Assembly: GCA_948144175.1 (NCBI GenBank)
Contig: CANXME010000033.1
Coordinates: forward strand, 1-64,000
DNA from: Closterium sp. NIES-65
Lineage: Eukaryota > Streptophyta > Zygnematophyceae > Desmidiales > Closteriaceae
DNA: 64,000 nt
Direction of reading: 5' to 3'
In this document: positions 11,101 through 19,578 of the stretch, piece by piece
Layout of the letters: every line of letters begins with the position of its first letter
Numbering within the stretch: the stretch's first letter is position 1
Notes under the pieces: generated by a model
What the model was told of the DNA's origin: nothing
What the model saw: only the letters and a program-made list of their open reading frames with translations
The model's database searches: none
Position numbers and translations under genes: made by a program

Positions 11101-14100
11101 GGTTCTACACACACGGGGCCAGAGGGAGGGAAGAGAGATATGTGCCAGGGAAGCGGCAATAGGGAGAAAGAGTCGACTTTTGAGTCGACTCAAACGTCAG
11201 CTCTGCACACACGGGGCCAGAGGGAGGGAGGAGAGATATGTGCCAACCTGGCAAGGAAGGGGTGACAGGGAGAAAGAGAAACGCATGGAGGTGATTTCTG
11301 AGGTGCCTCAACGATGGTCTCATCTCACAGAAAGGGAGAGAGGCATGTGCTGAGAAATGAGTGGTAGAGACAGAGAGATGCATGGAGGCAGTGGCACGCC
11401 CTGCGTCAGCGCCAATACCACTGATCCATGCACTACAGAGACGTGCAGAGCCGGGCTGTAGCCAAGACTCAGTGGAGAGGCAGTGGTGTGAGAAGAGAGG
11501 CGGTTACCGCATGGCTCGGTGGTGTTGGGAGGGAGGCCATGGGCGGGGTCGGGCTGGCAGACTTGAGGGGAGAGCCACGACCACACCCTGGTGCGCGTGC
11601 GCGAGGAGGCAACGCAGGGGGTGAAGGTGGGCGTGGCGTCTACTGTCACGTTGCACACTGGAAGGGGGGGAACGGGTGAATGATATGGAGAGTGAATGAC
11701 ACTGATACGCCTTGGTGAGATCCACGACGACCGCACTCACGTGCGCGTGCGTGACGAGGCAGCCAAGGGGTTGAAGGTGGGGGGGTTCAAGTATTCAGGT
11801 GTTGCACAGGGATGAAATCATGGAAATAGTCACAAAGCTCTGGGTGTACTGGGTGTGGGGCATGGTGAGGGTGGGGTGCACTCACGAGGGCGTGGGGTGC
11901 ACTCACGAGGGCGTGGGGTGCATTGGGTGCGGGGTGTGGCGAGGGCGAACGTGGTGCTGTTGCACGCCTCGCACTGGCCTGACCCCTCCCTGGTTGAAGG
12001 TGGCAGGGGAAAAGGACATGTGCGCGAGAGGGGAATGGGGGAAAGGGAAAAGAGGCGTGGGGAGACAGGAAGGTTTTTGGAAATGTGTGGAGAGCGTGTG
12101 CGAGCACGGTGCGCAAATTGCAGCAAGGCATTAAGAAGCAAGGGAGAAAGGCATAAGAAGCAAGGGAGCGAGACAATAGAGTAGGGGGTGAGGGAGTCAT
12201 AAGCAGCAGTGGGACGGCTGTGGAAAGGGAAGTTGTAAACATGGTGGGCATAAGGGCCGTTCCTTTTGTAAAGACACACACCACGTGGTGTGTGCGATTA
12301 GGAGGGAAGGAGGAGAAAGAAGAGAACTAAGAGAGATAGGAGATAGGGACGAGGGGAGAGAGAGGAAAAAGAGGAGAGTGAACAGAGAGGAGAGAGGGGA
12401 GAGAGGAGACAGAGAGGGGACAGGGGGGGAAGAGAGGAGAAAGGATCGAGGAGAAAAGGAGAAGATGGGAGAGGGAGGGAGGTGAGCGTACGCTGAGATG
12501 TGGTCGGGAGGGCATGCTGTGCAGTTGGTGGCTTGCTCCCCACTGATGAGAGGATGACATCATGAGGAGCATGGGAGCATGTGATGATGAGAGGAGTGTG
12601 GTGAGGGGAAGCACAATCCCACACACACAGGTGTGCGTACCCACTCGCAAACACACACTCACTCACCCACCCACACCCCTCTCTTCCCCCCTCCCACACA
12701 CAAAAAACGCACGCACGCAGAAACACAACCACACGCACACAAAGGCACATGAGGATTGTCCAAGCAGCCGCTCAGGAGAAAAAAACACAGCAACAAGAAG
12801 CAGTGTGATTCATGAGGTGAGCACACTGATAATGCAGCAGCAGCAGCGGGACCATGCGCATGCAGCAGCTCAGAAAGCGAGTGGAGTGGAGAAGCAGACA
12901 AGACCTGAAGAAGCCGGCAGGGCATTTGAGGCAGGCTGAGTCGGTGAATGCAATGCCGTCCACCTCCAGAAACTGCAGGTTAGATGTGAAAGGGAGGCAT
13001 GCAGAGATAAAGAGGCAGATGGAAAGAGAGGCACACAGAAAGTGCGTTCACAGTTTAGAAACTTTAAACGCTTCAAATTCAGAAGGTTTAGACATGGTGT
13101 AGAAACTAAAAGTGTGGAGGAGGACGGGCAGAAAACATAGAAGCAATTATTTTCAACTCTACAGCAACACATACGACCATGGTGGGTGAGCCAAGGACCA
13201 GAGCTGGAGTTGCAAACCCTACACCTGTAGGGCGACAGAGTCCCTGCCCTGCGTGAATGAGGAGCCTTTGACATCAGATTCACATGAGCATGTGTGTGTG
13301 CCTCCCTGCTGCCAGTTGTGTTTTGGTCGCCGCAAAAACAAAAGCTGGCTACCAGACCGACAAAAGCCACACACCACCTGTAGGGCGACAGAGTCCCTGC
13401 CCTGTATGAATGACGAGTCCTTGACATACGCCCACACGAGCGTGTGCCTGCCTGCCCACAGCGAGTTGTGTTTTTGAGTTGACTCAAAACACGAAATGGT
13501 TACCAGACTGGCAAAAGGCACACCTGTAGGGCGGCAGAGTCCCTGCCTTGTGTGAACGACGAGTCCTTGACATACGCCCACACGAGCGTGTGCCTTCCTG
13601 CTGCCAGGGGGAAGCGGACCTCCTTAGGATCGAACTGCAAAGGGAGAGGGACCAAGGGAGTTTTAGGGCACGGGAGGGTTGAAAACCGGAAAGTTGAGAA
13701 GGGAAGGACGTAACTCTGATAAGGGTGCAGCTTACACACAAGAGTGCTGACAAAGCAGCACCTGGTGCAGCACTCACCTGGTGCAGCACTCACCTGGTGC
13801 AACACTCACCTGATGCAACACTCACCTGATGCAACACTCACCTGATGCAACACTCACCTGGTGCAACACTCACCTGGTGCAACACTCACCTGGTGCAACA
13901 CTCACCTGGTGCAACACTCACCTGGTGCAACACTCACCTGATGCAGCACTCACCTGATGCAGCACTCACCTGATGCAGCACTCACCTGGTTGTAAGCCAG
14001 CAGCATGGCGGGGGTGTTAAGGTCGTCGATATAGAACACCAGTCCATCCCGCTGCCGCTCCGAGCTCACTGTGAAGCGGAATGTGACATACCTGGTGGTG

Positions 14101-17100
14101 GGTGGGGTGTATGGGCGGAGAGGGAGGAGGAAAGGAAGAGAAACAGGGCTGTTGAGTCGACTGGAATTCTCACCGCTCTGAGCTCACTGTGAAGCGGAAT
14201 GTGACGTACCTGGTCCTGGTGGTGATGGATGGGCAGGGAAGGAGGAGGAAAAGTGGGTGGGGTGAAAGGCGACAAGGACTCAAAGGGCGAGTTTGAAAAC
14301 TATGCCTTCCCTGTTAAGTGAGAAGGACGGGGAGGGAGTGCAGGAGGAGGGAGTGCAGGAGGATGTGGTCTAAATGTAGTTGAATTTGGCTCACCCGTCC
14401 CTGACGAGAGTGAGTGGCAGCTTGAGCGAGGACTGCAGGTTGTTGTGGCACGTCATGTTGGTGAAGTACGCACACTCCTCCTGCTCACACGGCCACAACA
14501 ACAGAGATGAGTAACGGTTGCAGTGAGAGAGCTTTTTGAGGCGCCCTCAGAAAGCGAGGACTGCAGGTTGCTGTGGCATGTCATGCTGGTGAAGTATGCA
14601 CACTCCTCCTGTTCACACGGCAATGAAATCGATGGATAGTGACTGCAGTGCATGGATGGTGGCATCAGTTAGTCAGGAAAGATGTTTTCCTGTGGAAAAG
14701 GAGTAACTGCACGTGTGTTAATCAGATCACGAATGGAAAAAAAACACATGCAGAAACATCAGCACGTGCAAACGGGCACACGGGCACATGAGCACACTCC
14801 AATGTGTCACGGACATGTAGCAGTCAAATGAATGGACTGCTGGGTCACGCAAACACCACCCATTCTCCTGCACTCATCATCACCCAGTAAACAAAATTCA
14901 CCAGGCAGGCACCAGCGAAATTCCATTATACTCCATTCCACACACAAGCACCGCACCGCACTGCACACCTCGAGCCAGTAGTTGGCAGGGTCGTAGGAGC
15001 CCACTTTCAGCTGCCCCTCCTCCGCATACCACCCCTCACAGGGGAACGTGCCCGTGTTGTTGCTGAACGAGCACTCTGTCTGCATGGCAATGGGTGAAAC
15101 CAGGGGGAGGGCGGCAGGAATTGGCGGCGGAGCGGAGGGAAATGAGAGAAGAAGCAGGGACGCTGGGGCACACATGCTGCCCCTCCTCCGCATACCACCC
15201 CTCACACGGGAACGTGCCCGTGTTGTTGCTGAACGAGCACTCTGTCTGCATGGCAATGGGTGAATGATGGAAAGGGTGAGAGGAAGTTGGGCCGGAAGGC
15301 AACATTTTGAGTTTGGGAGTTACTTGAAGATAACATGCGCAAAAATGCTGCAGGGGTTGCCTGCAGAACCCCAGCTTGAAGTCAGGCATTCCCTAAAGCA
15401 CAACACTTCGAGGACCTTAAGTTCAAGCATTATAAAGCACAGCATCCACCTGCAACACAACACCCTGGGTTGTTAACAAAGCATCGTGCTTTATGAATAC
15501 TGTTTATCAAGCATGGCTCCCACCTGGAAAACCTTGAGGTCGAGGTCCTTGAAGACATCATAAGACCTTTCAAAGACCTTAAGTTCAGGCATTCATAAAG
15601 CACAGCACAGAACCCACCTGCAACACAACACCCTGGGTTCAGGTGTTAATCAAGCGCAGCTCCCACCTGGAAGACCTTGGGGTCGAGGTCCTTGAAGGCA
15701 TCATAACGGAACCCGCCTCCCATGCTATAGTAGCCTGCATGCGATAGACAGCAGAGGATAGAAAGCAGATGCGTAATGATGCCAAAGTGAAGGCAAAAGG
15801 CATTTGTACCCTTGAATCTTTGTCACAAAGAAGTTCCTGAATATATCAACAGGGCCGCAGTAAGGGACCTCTCAAATGATTTCAACAGTAAGAGAGTTAC
15901 GACCAACCCTCTCCCCCATTCCCGCCCCTCCCCTTTCCTCCGTTTCCACAGACACGAGTATACCTTGCGGGCACTTGTGACAGTTGTTGCCTTTGAGAAA
16001 CATCCCCGGGCCACACCGCGTGTCTGCACACACATGCATTCAGTCAGTCAGAGACGCACACACACAGCAAGGCACACACACATATGCTTGCAGCCATAGG
16101 TGAACGCACGGAAACAGCAAGGCACACAAATGGATGGGCACGCATGTGGGAAAACAACGCATCCACACAGGAGTGAAAAAATGTACGTTTAGTGTGTATG
16201 CCAGCATTTATGCATGCATGTATGTGTGCAAGCAGGCTTGGGCGCAAGCACGCATGTGTGCAAGCAGGCATGTGTGAAGCAGGCATGGGCGCATGCACGT
16301 ATGTGTGCAAGCATGCATGTGTGAAAGCATGCCTCACCGCAAGGAATGTAGTCGCTGGGAGGGAGGGCAAGGGAGCCACGAGCAGCAGGGTTGCACTGAT
16401 TGTCGAAATAGTACACCACCTGATGGTGGGGAGGGGAGGACGATATTATGGGATTCATGAGATGAGCTTTGACGAGCGTGCACACTACATGCTGCAGGGT
16501 TGCACTGGTTTGTCAAAGTACTACACCACCTGATGGTGGGGAGGGGAGGATATGGGATGGCGGGGGAGAGGATAGGAAGTTAACAAAAGGTTTTTGAAGA
16601 TTCTACACATCACAAACAGCAGGGTTGCACTGGTTGTCAAAGTAATACACTGCCTGATGGTGGGCAGGGAAGGATATGGGATGTCGGGGCAGGAAATATG
16701 GGGTGATGCGGGACGAGGATATAGGGAGGTAAGGAGGAGGATATGGGGTGGTGAGAGTAGGGATATGAGGCTCATGGAGCATGTTATGATTTGAGGAGTC
16801 TACAGGTCATGTGCTGCAGGGATTGCACTGGCTGCCAGAGCTATACACCACCTGACTGCTGATTGGTGGCTGGGTGGGTCACGAATGTAGTCCAATCCCA
16901 TGTGTGCGTGCCATGCCACTGCCAACTCTCCAGTGGGGTTTCTACATATGTCAACCACTAAAGAGCTGTGTCGAGCCTCTGGCTGTGTCAACTAAGTGAG
17001 ATGAACGGCAGTAGAGGGACGCACCTGGATCATGCGAGTCTTGGAGAGCTGCTGATTGGTGGCTGGGTCACGGATGTAGTCGCACGTGAGGTACATGCTC

Positions 17101-17166
17101 TTCACGTTCGCCTCTGTGCATGGGACAGGCTTCAACTCTGCCCATGGGCATGGGTATGGGTATGGA

Positions 17167-17202
<36 letters not shown>

Positions 17203-18986
17203 GATGGGAAGGGTGGTAAGTGGGTCTCAAGGATTTCGCCACAGGTGAGGTTCATACTCCTCCTTCCCACGTTGGTCTCCATGCAGTGAAGTGCAGCAGA
17301 CCTGAAGGACGGGCTTTGGGTCTGATGAGAGTGACAGGCGTGGGCACGGGAGTCGGGGCACCAAGAACGAAAGGTTGGAGAAGGCTGCTGCGACACTGAG
17401 GACAACGGAGCTGCTTGACGGCAAAGGCAGGCCCTGGATACAAGTAGGGTCAGAGTGCGGACTGCAGTGCCGGGTGAGTGCTGCGTGCTGCGTGCTGCCT
17501 GGAGCGTGCTGTGTGCTACACTGCTGCTTACCACAGAACAGAAGGTCCACCAGGATTCGCTTCGACTCTTGCCCTCCCTGGCAGTCTATCGTTGCAGTGT
17601 GGGGGGGAAGCGGAGGGAAGCAGGGAGGGGGGAAAGGGGGGAGAAGCAGTGAGGGGAAACAAGTGAGGGGAGAAGTGAGAGTGAAACCAGCGAGGGGGAA
17701 ATACAGTGAGGGGGGGATGCAGTTGGGGGAAAGCAGTGAGGGGGGGATGCAGTGCGGGGGAAAGCAGTGAGGTACCTATGGATGAGTTGCTACATCCAGA
17801 GGAGATCCTAATGTCTAACAATTGAAACAGTACATTTGAAAGAGCTAGAGCACTTACTGCTTGGGCGATACTGCAAGTAGCATTTGCCATCATCCCCTTT
17901 CGAGTACTCCTTCGCATAGTCAGAAGGCGTACACGCTGCAAGCACACCGGGGGACGGGAGGGATTCCCAGGAACGAGACAGTCTGAGAAGTCAGCGTGCT
18001 GAATCTACAAATTTGGATTTTCACATGCTGGTTCCTTGAAAGAAACCAACCCACAAATTTAAGCTGCAGAAAACCGCATCGTAAACAGCAGGGAGTACAG
18101 ACGACTAGTCTAGCAGCAACACAGGGAGTAGCGGAAAGGAAGACGGAAAGGATGGAGAGGGAGCTGACCGCAGGGCTCCTTGCGGATGTTTTCAAACTGG
18201 AACGGGTGGGCCATCTAGTCTAGCAGTGAACAGGAAAATGCGGAAAGGAGGAGGAAAGGGATGGACAGGGAACTGACTGACCGCAGGGCTCCTTGCGGAT
18301 GTTTTCAAACTGGAAGGGGTCGGTGCAGTTGCGATTCGCCTTCTCAAAGTTAATCTCCCTCTTTCCATCTGCCACACCGCACCACGCAACACCACATCAC
18401 ACCACACCAGTCGTCAAGACATCGTAGTAGATCTTAGGATGTCTCGAAAGGTGTCGCTCTTATGCCCTGGTGCACGATACGGAACGATCTCAGATTCTCA
18501 TGGCAACCATTTGCTTGAGCTTTCTAAACGATGCAAGCCTTTATCATTCATGATGCTGCATTGTGCGTGCTGCTTTGTCGCGAATGGCGTAAGGCAGTCT
18601 TACCACCAGTAAAAACTAATAACGGATACCTTGGACAAGACCATAATGAACTTGGGCAAAGCAAAATTACCTTGTCACGGTTGAGACCAGGTTACCACGA
18701 GACACCTACTACGCCGAAAGCAGTTCAATACAATCCAAAGTTCTGCGACACTCTGTTTCTCAACTCGCAGATTACCTTGACAGGGTCCAGAAGCTCTGAC
18801 GTAATCCGTCAGTTCGCACGTCTGACTGCCACTGGATTCTGGCAGTTGAGCCATCGTCCTCTCGACGCAAACGAAGATGGAGAATAGTACGGTGGACACA
18901 ACAATCCTCGTGCGGACTGGCGCAGACACGTGGGATCCAGATCCGCGACGTGATCCTTTAGCGATTCGCGGTGCTTGAGAATCCAT
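5167..18986 (-). CDS. ELAPOR: ELAPOR1/2 (KIAA1324/EIG121) homologue, type I membrane glycoprotein, 25 exons
   Basis: Animal ELAPOR proteins are single-pass endosome-lysosome membrane proteins with cysteine-rich GCC2/GCC3 and mannose-6-phosphate-receptor-like domains. Exons, all GT-AG: 18986-18776, 18368-18282, 17935-17858, 17585-17532, 17113-17025, 16419-16338, 16023-15964, 15734-15667, 15079-14969, 14480-14395, 14091-13986, 13634-13524, 12972-12905, 12542-12492, 11989-11886, 11657-11508, 11104-11031, 10729-10439, 9590-9456, 9119-8961, 8901-8791, 8142-7663, 7236-7035, 6470-6214, 5628-5167. All phases agree and give 1228 codons plus stop (human ELAPOR1 about 1013 aa). The order matches the family: signal peptide, CELTDYVRASGPC, VDGIAFTDSACLKCPAGFF, GWRVVGDYLDSGANNGK, ECPAGYYSEGGEGLCQKC, GPSFVDLQKGPKYYVSVC, LTFICDPEAG, AYACPLCTVLD, CTKDDYQRFEDSC with YIWKLPKTC, one membrane helix (IAIFALGGLAIVGLAVMTIM) and an acidic tail. 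The role in algae is unknown. Confidence 0.92.
5950..6095 (-). repeat. Duplicate of ELAPOR exon 24 3' half, possibly an alternative exon
   Basis: This copies the 3' half of the exon at 6214-6470 (LFQMVWYTAYACPLCTVLD, then CIDNKRF, YKYKTPR) with its own donor (AGG|GTATGC). Of the changed codons in the roughly 39 compared, about 8 are silent and 3 change the residue (D/E, N/I, T/I). That is more constraint than expected for a dead copy. A CAG acceptor within the copy could allow use as an alternative 3' segment. Confidence 0.75.
6600..6960 (-). repeat. Three partial duplicates of the ELAPOR exon ending LTFICDPEAG
   Basis: The end of the exon at 7035-7236 (coding FHGESCPMSDAPSTFNLTFICD) recurs at about 6640-6710, 6756-6830 and 6894-6958, all downstream in the following intron. 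A shortened palindrome-like TTTTGAACTCAAA (6845-6857) lies between the second and third copies. The copies vary in length and several keep a GT donor. Confidence 0.8.
7520..7656 (-). repeat. Duplicate of ELAPOR exon 22 3' end with palindrome
   Basis: The end of the exon at 7663-8142 (CIMYTGKPLNNTYVCR plus donor) is repeated at about 7522-7598 (CIMYSGKPLNNTYVCR). CTTGAGACGCCTCAAG at 7638-7653 separates the two copies. Confidence 0.8.
8205..8545 (-). repeat. Two partial duplicates of the ELAPOR exon 22 5' half
   Basis: Copies of the exon start (GNRTACQPCGLGTSS, then SFCTFIVRSFNST-TLLYDLS) occur at about 8210-8345 and 8440-8545, the second reading GNRSACQPCCSPGTSSLEGS. Both keep the TCAG acceptor and lie upstream of the functional exon at 7663-8142. 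Which copy is spliced cannot be decided from sequence alone; I chose the one with the long continuous frame. Confidence 0.75.
8640..8770 (-). repeat. Duplicated segments of ELAPOR exon 21
   Basis: Two stretches repeat the exon at 8791-8901: one around 8640-8665 (ending in the AACACCTTCAACC motif) and one around 8690-8765 (SKGQSEDWWEEC, FYSEGGEGL). Both lie in the intron downstream of the functional copy. Confidence 0.7.
9325..9385 (-). repeat. Duplicate of ELAPOR exon 19 3' end
   Basis: This codes GDLQRGLFHVDDNLLENTE, matching GDLQRGLFFYVDDNLLENIE at the end of the exon at 9456-9590, with three bases missing. It lies downstream of that exon. Confidence 0.75.
9640..10010 (-). repeat. Three upstream partial duplicates of ELAPOR exon 19 start
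   Basis: The acceptor and start of the exon at 9456-9590 (VWLALTVNLTIPGYITYDF) recur at about 9690-9765, 9828-9893 and 9945-10005, each preceded by CTGCAG. Adjacent intron stretches such as CACATGGACAAGCAAAGTC are duplicated too. Confidence 0.85.
10055..10236. repeat. 20-bp tandem repeat, about 9 copies, in an ELAPOR intron
   Basis: Unit CATGGTCACACGATATGGTG, nearly perfect and alternating in one base (GGTG/GGCG). It lies directly next to the series of duplicated exon 19 starts. Confidence 0.95.
10320..10410 (-). repeat. Duplicate of ELAPOR exon 18 3' end and donor
   Basis: ACTTACAGAAACAGCTTTGCCGTTATT..GCCCCC repeats the donor end of the exon at 10439-10729 (ACTTACAGAGGCAGTCTTGCC..). The CCAAATTCACTCAACCAACAAACAC stretch is shared with the intron. 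Confidence 0.75.
11105..11312 (-). repeat. About 100-bp tandem duplication at ELAPOR exon 17 acceptor, with palindromes
   Basis: ACACACGGGGCCAGAGGGAGG..GAGAGATATGTGCCA occurs at 11107-11146 and again at about 11205-11245, and the following AGGGAGAAAGAG is also repeated. TTTTGAGTCGACTCAAA (11178-11194) sits between the copies and a decayed version, TTTCTGAGGTGCCTCAACG (11294-11312), sits at the far end, so the palindrome behaves as part of the duplicated unit or of its junction. Confidence 0.85.
11730..11790 (-). repeat. Partial duplicate of ELAPOR exon 16
   Basis: GTGCGCGTGCGTGACGAGGC followed by GGTTGAAGGTGGG mirrors the exon core at about 11590-11630 (GTGCGCGTGCGCGAGGAGGC, GGGTGAAGGTGGG). 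It lies upstream of the functional exon. Confidence 0.6.
11876..11920 (-). repeat. 21-bp tandem repeat containing the exon 15 5' splice site
   Basis: The donor region (coding strand CCACGCCCTC|GTGAGTGCACC) is present twice, 21 bp apart, giving donors after 11886 and 11907. Because 21 is a multiple of three, either donor keeps the reading frame and the protein would differ by 7 residues. Confidence 0.8.
13205..13470 (-). repeat. Two downstream duplicates of ELAPOR exon 12 3' part
   Basis: Copies of the end of the exon at 13524-13634 (HTLVWAYVKDSSF, GRDSAALQ) lie at about 13215-13325 and 13380-13465, each followed by the ACACCTGTAGGGCGACAGAG donor region. They are about 80-90% identical to the functional exon and retain GT donors. 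Confidence 0.85.
13471..13489. repeat. Palindrome TTTTTGAGTTGACTCAAAA
   Basis: A one-mismatch member of the palindrome family, lying between a duplicate of exon 12 and the functional exon. Confidence 0.9.
13762..13992 (-). repeat. 17-bp tandem array of a 5' splice site, about 13 copies
   Basis: On the coding strand the unit is CAGGTGAGTGTTGCACC (variants GCTGCATC). The first unit is the real donor of ELAPOR exon 11 (AACCAG|GTGAGT at 13986), so the array consists of consecutive strong donor sequences. It spans almost the entire space behind the exon. Confidence 0.95.
14150..14225 (-). repeat. Duplicate of ELAPOR exon 11 start with palindrome
   Basis: The CTGAGCTCACTGTGAAGCGG-AATGTGACGTACCTGG block repeats the acceptor end of the exon at 13986-14091. 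GTTGAGTCGACTGGAATT (14151-14168), a damaged member of the palindrome family, separates the copies. Confidence 0.8.
14530..14630 (-). repeat. Duplicate of ELAPOR exon 10 start with palindrome
   Basis: GCGAGGACTGCAGGTTGCTG..GGCATGTCATGCTGGTGAAGTA repeats the 5' part of the exon at 14395-14480. CTTTTTGAGGCGCCCTCAGAAAG (14532-14554 region) lies between the two copies. Confidence 0.8.
15175..15265 (-). repeat. Very recent duplicate of ELAPOR exon 9 5' half
   Basis: Matches 15005-15092 with only about one difference over roughly 85 bases, including the CAG acceptor and the TECSFSNNTGTFPCEGWYAE code. This is the youngest duplicate in the gene. Confidence 0.9.
15410..15660 (-). repeat. Duplicates around ELAPOR exon 8
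   Basis: CACCTGGAAAACCTTGAGGTCGAGGTCCTTGAAG at about 15521-15555 repeats the 3' end of the exon at 15667-15734 with its donor. The intron stretch with CACCTGCAACACAACACCCTGGGTT occurs at about 15447 and 15615. Confidence 0.75.
16490..16905 (-). repeat. Duplicates of ELAPOR exons 5 and 6 junctions
   Basis: The start of exon 6 (coding CAG|GTGGTGTACTATTTCGACAA, CAGTGCAACCCTGC) recurs at about 16490-16545, 16615-16670 and 16805-16860. Part of exon 5 (DYIRDP) recurs at about 16860-16900. All lie between the functional exons 5 and 6. Confidence 0.8.
17155..17206. repeat. Hexamer repeat CACAGG
   Basis: A short run of about 6 perfect CACAGG units (17168-17204) preceded by GGGCATGGGTATGG units, inside an ELAPOR intron. 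Confidence 0.9.
17225..17300 (-). repeat. Duplicate of ELAPOR exon 5 start
   Basis: The sequence codes METNVGRRSMNLTCGEI, related to TEANVKSMYLTCDYI at the start of the exon at 17025-17113, and lies upstream of it. Confidence 0.6.
18155..18260 (-). repeat. Duplicate of ELAPOR exon 2 3' end and donor
   Basis: CCGCAGGGCTCCTTGCGGATGTTTTCAAACTGGAA at about 18168-18202 repeats the end of the exon at 18282-18368. The flanking TCTAGCAG..GGAAA..GGATGGA intron sequence is repeated too, giving a unit of about 115 bp. Confidence 0.85.
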
Positions 18987-19578
18987 CCTGGCTAGAGTCG
19001 CTCGAAGTTTATCGCACGATTCGCCTATCCTGATGCCCTGGAGATGGAAAGTCCAGTCTTCTAGGGGAGCAGAGAATGGGGAAGCGAAAATATATGAAAA
19101 TCGCCGCCGTTAATGGGCCAGGTCGACAACGGCGTTGACACGAAGCGAGCCCACTGTGAGTCGCCTGTTGACGCGACCTGCACCTATCCGAGCGACAAAG
19201 GTCATGGCAATGTCACCCGAAGCGGCCTCTACTGCCTATATCAGGGACCTCCTCCTCCCAGCGCCATAAAGTGCAAGTGAATCAGGAGTGGTGAATGGGT
19301 TGTGAATCGGACGTGACGACAATACGACAGGGAGCCTTCGGGACTGCCGAGATATGCTCGAAACTTTCAATAGAAGGACGTTCGCAGGTCAGATACTACA
19401 GTGGCAACATTTTTTATGAAATTAGCATGTACACCATCCTACTTCCAACCCTTATTTTCTACAAAGAAATCAGCATACTTGGAAAATAGCTGTGCACTCA
19501 AGGTCTGACACACAAAAAGACCTCATTTCAGTCCTAACATACCACACACTAAATAACACAATTGTCGTTTCAGACCAG
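18987..19578. other. ELAPOR upstream region, no gene
   Basis: Between the ELAPOR start codon and the stop codon of the next minus-strand gene. It should contain the ELAPOR promoter and the 3' UTR of the Rho-N gene. No clear TATA box or conserved element was recognised. AT content rises at 19430-19570. Confidence 0.4.

Noticed and set aside
13762-13992. Possible CRISPR array
   Set aside because: The units are contiguous 17-bp copies with no unique spacers, and the genome is eukaryotic.
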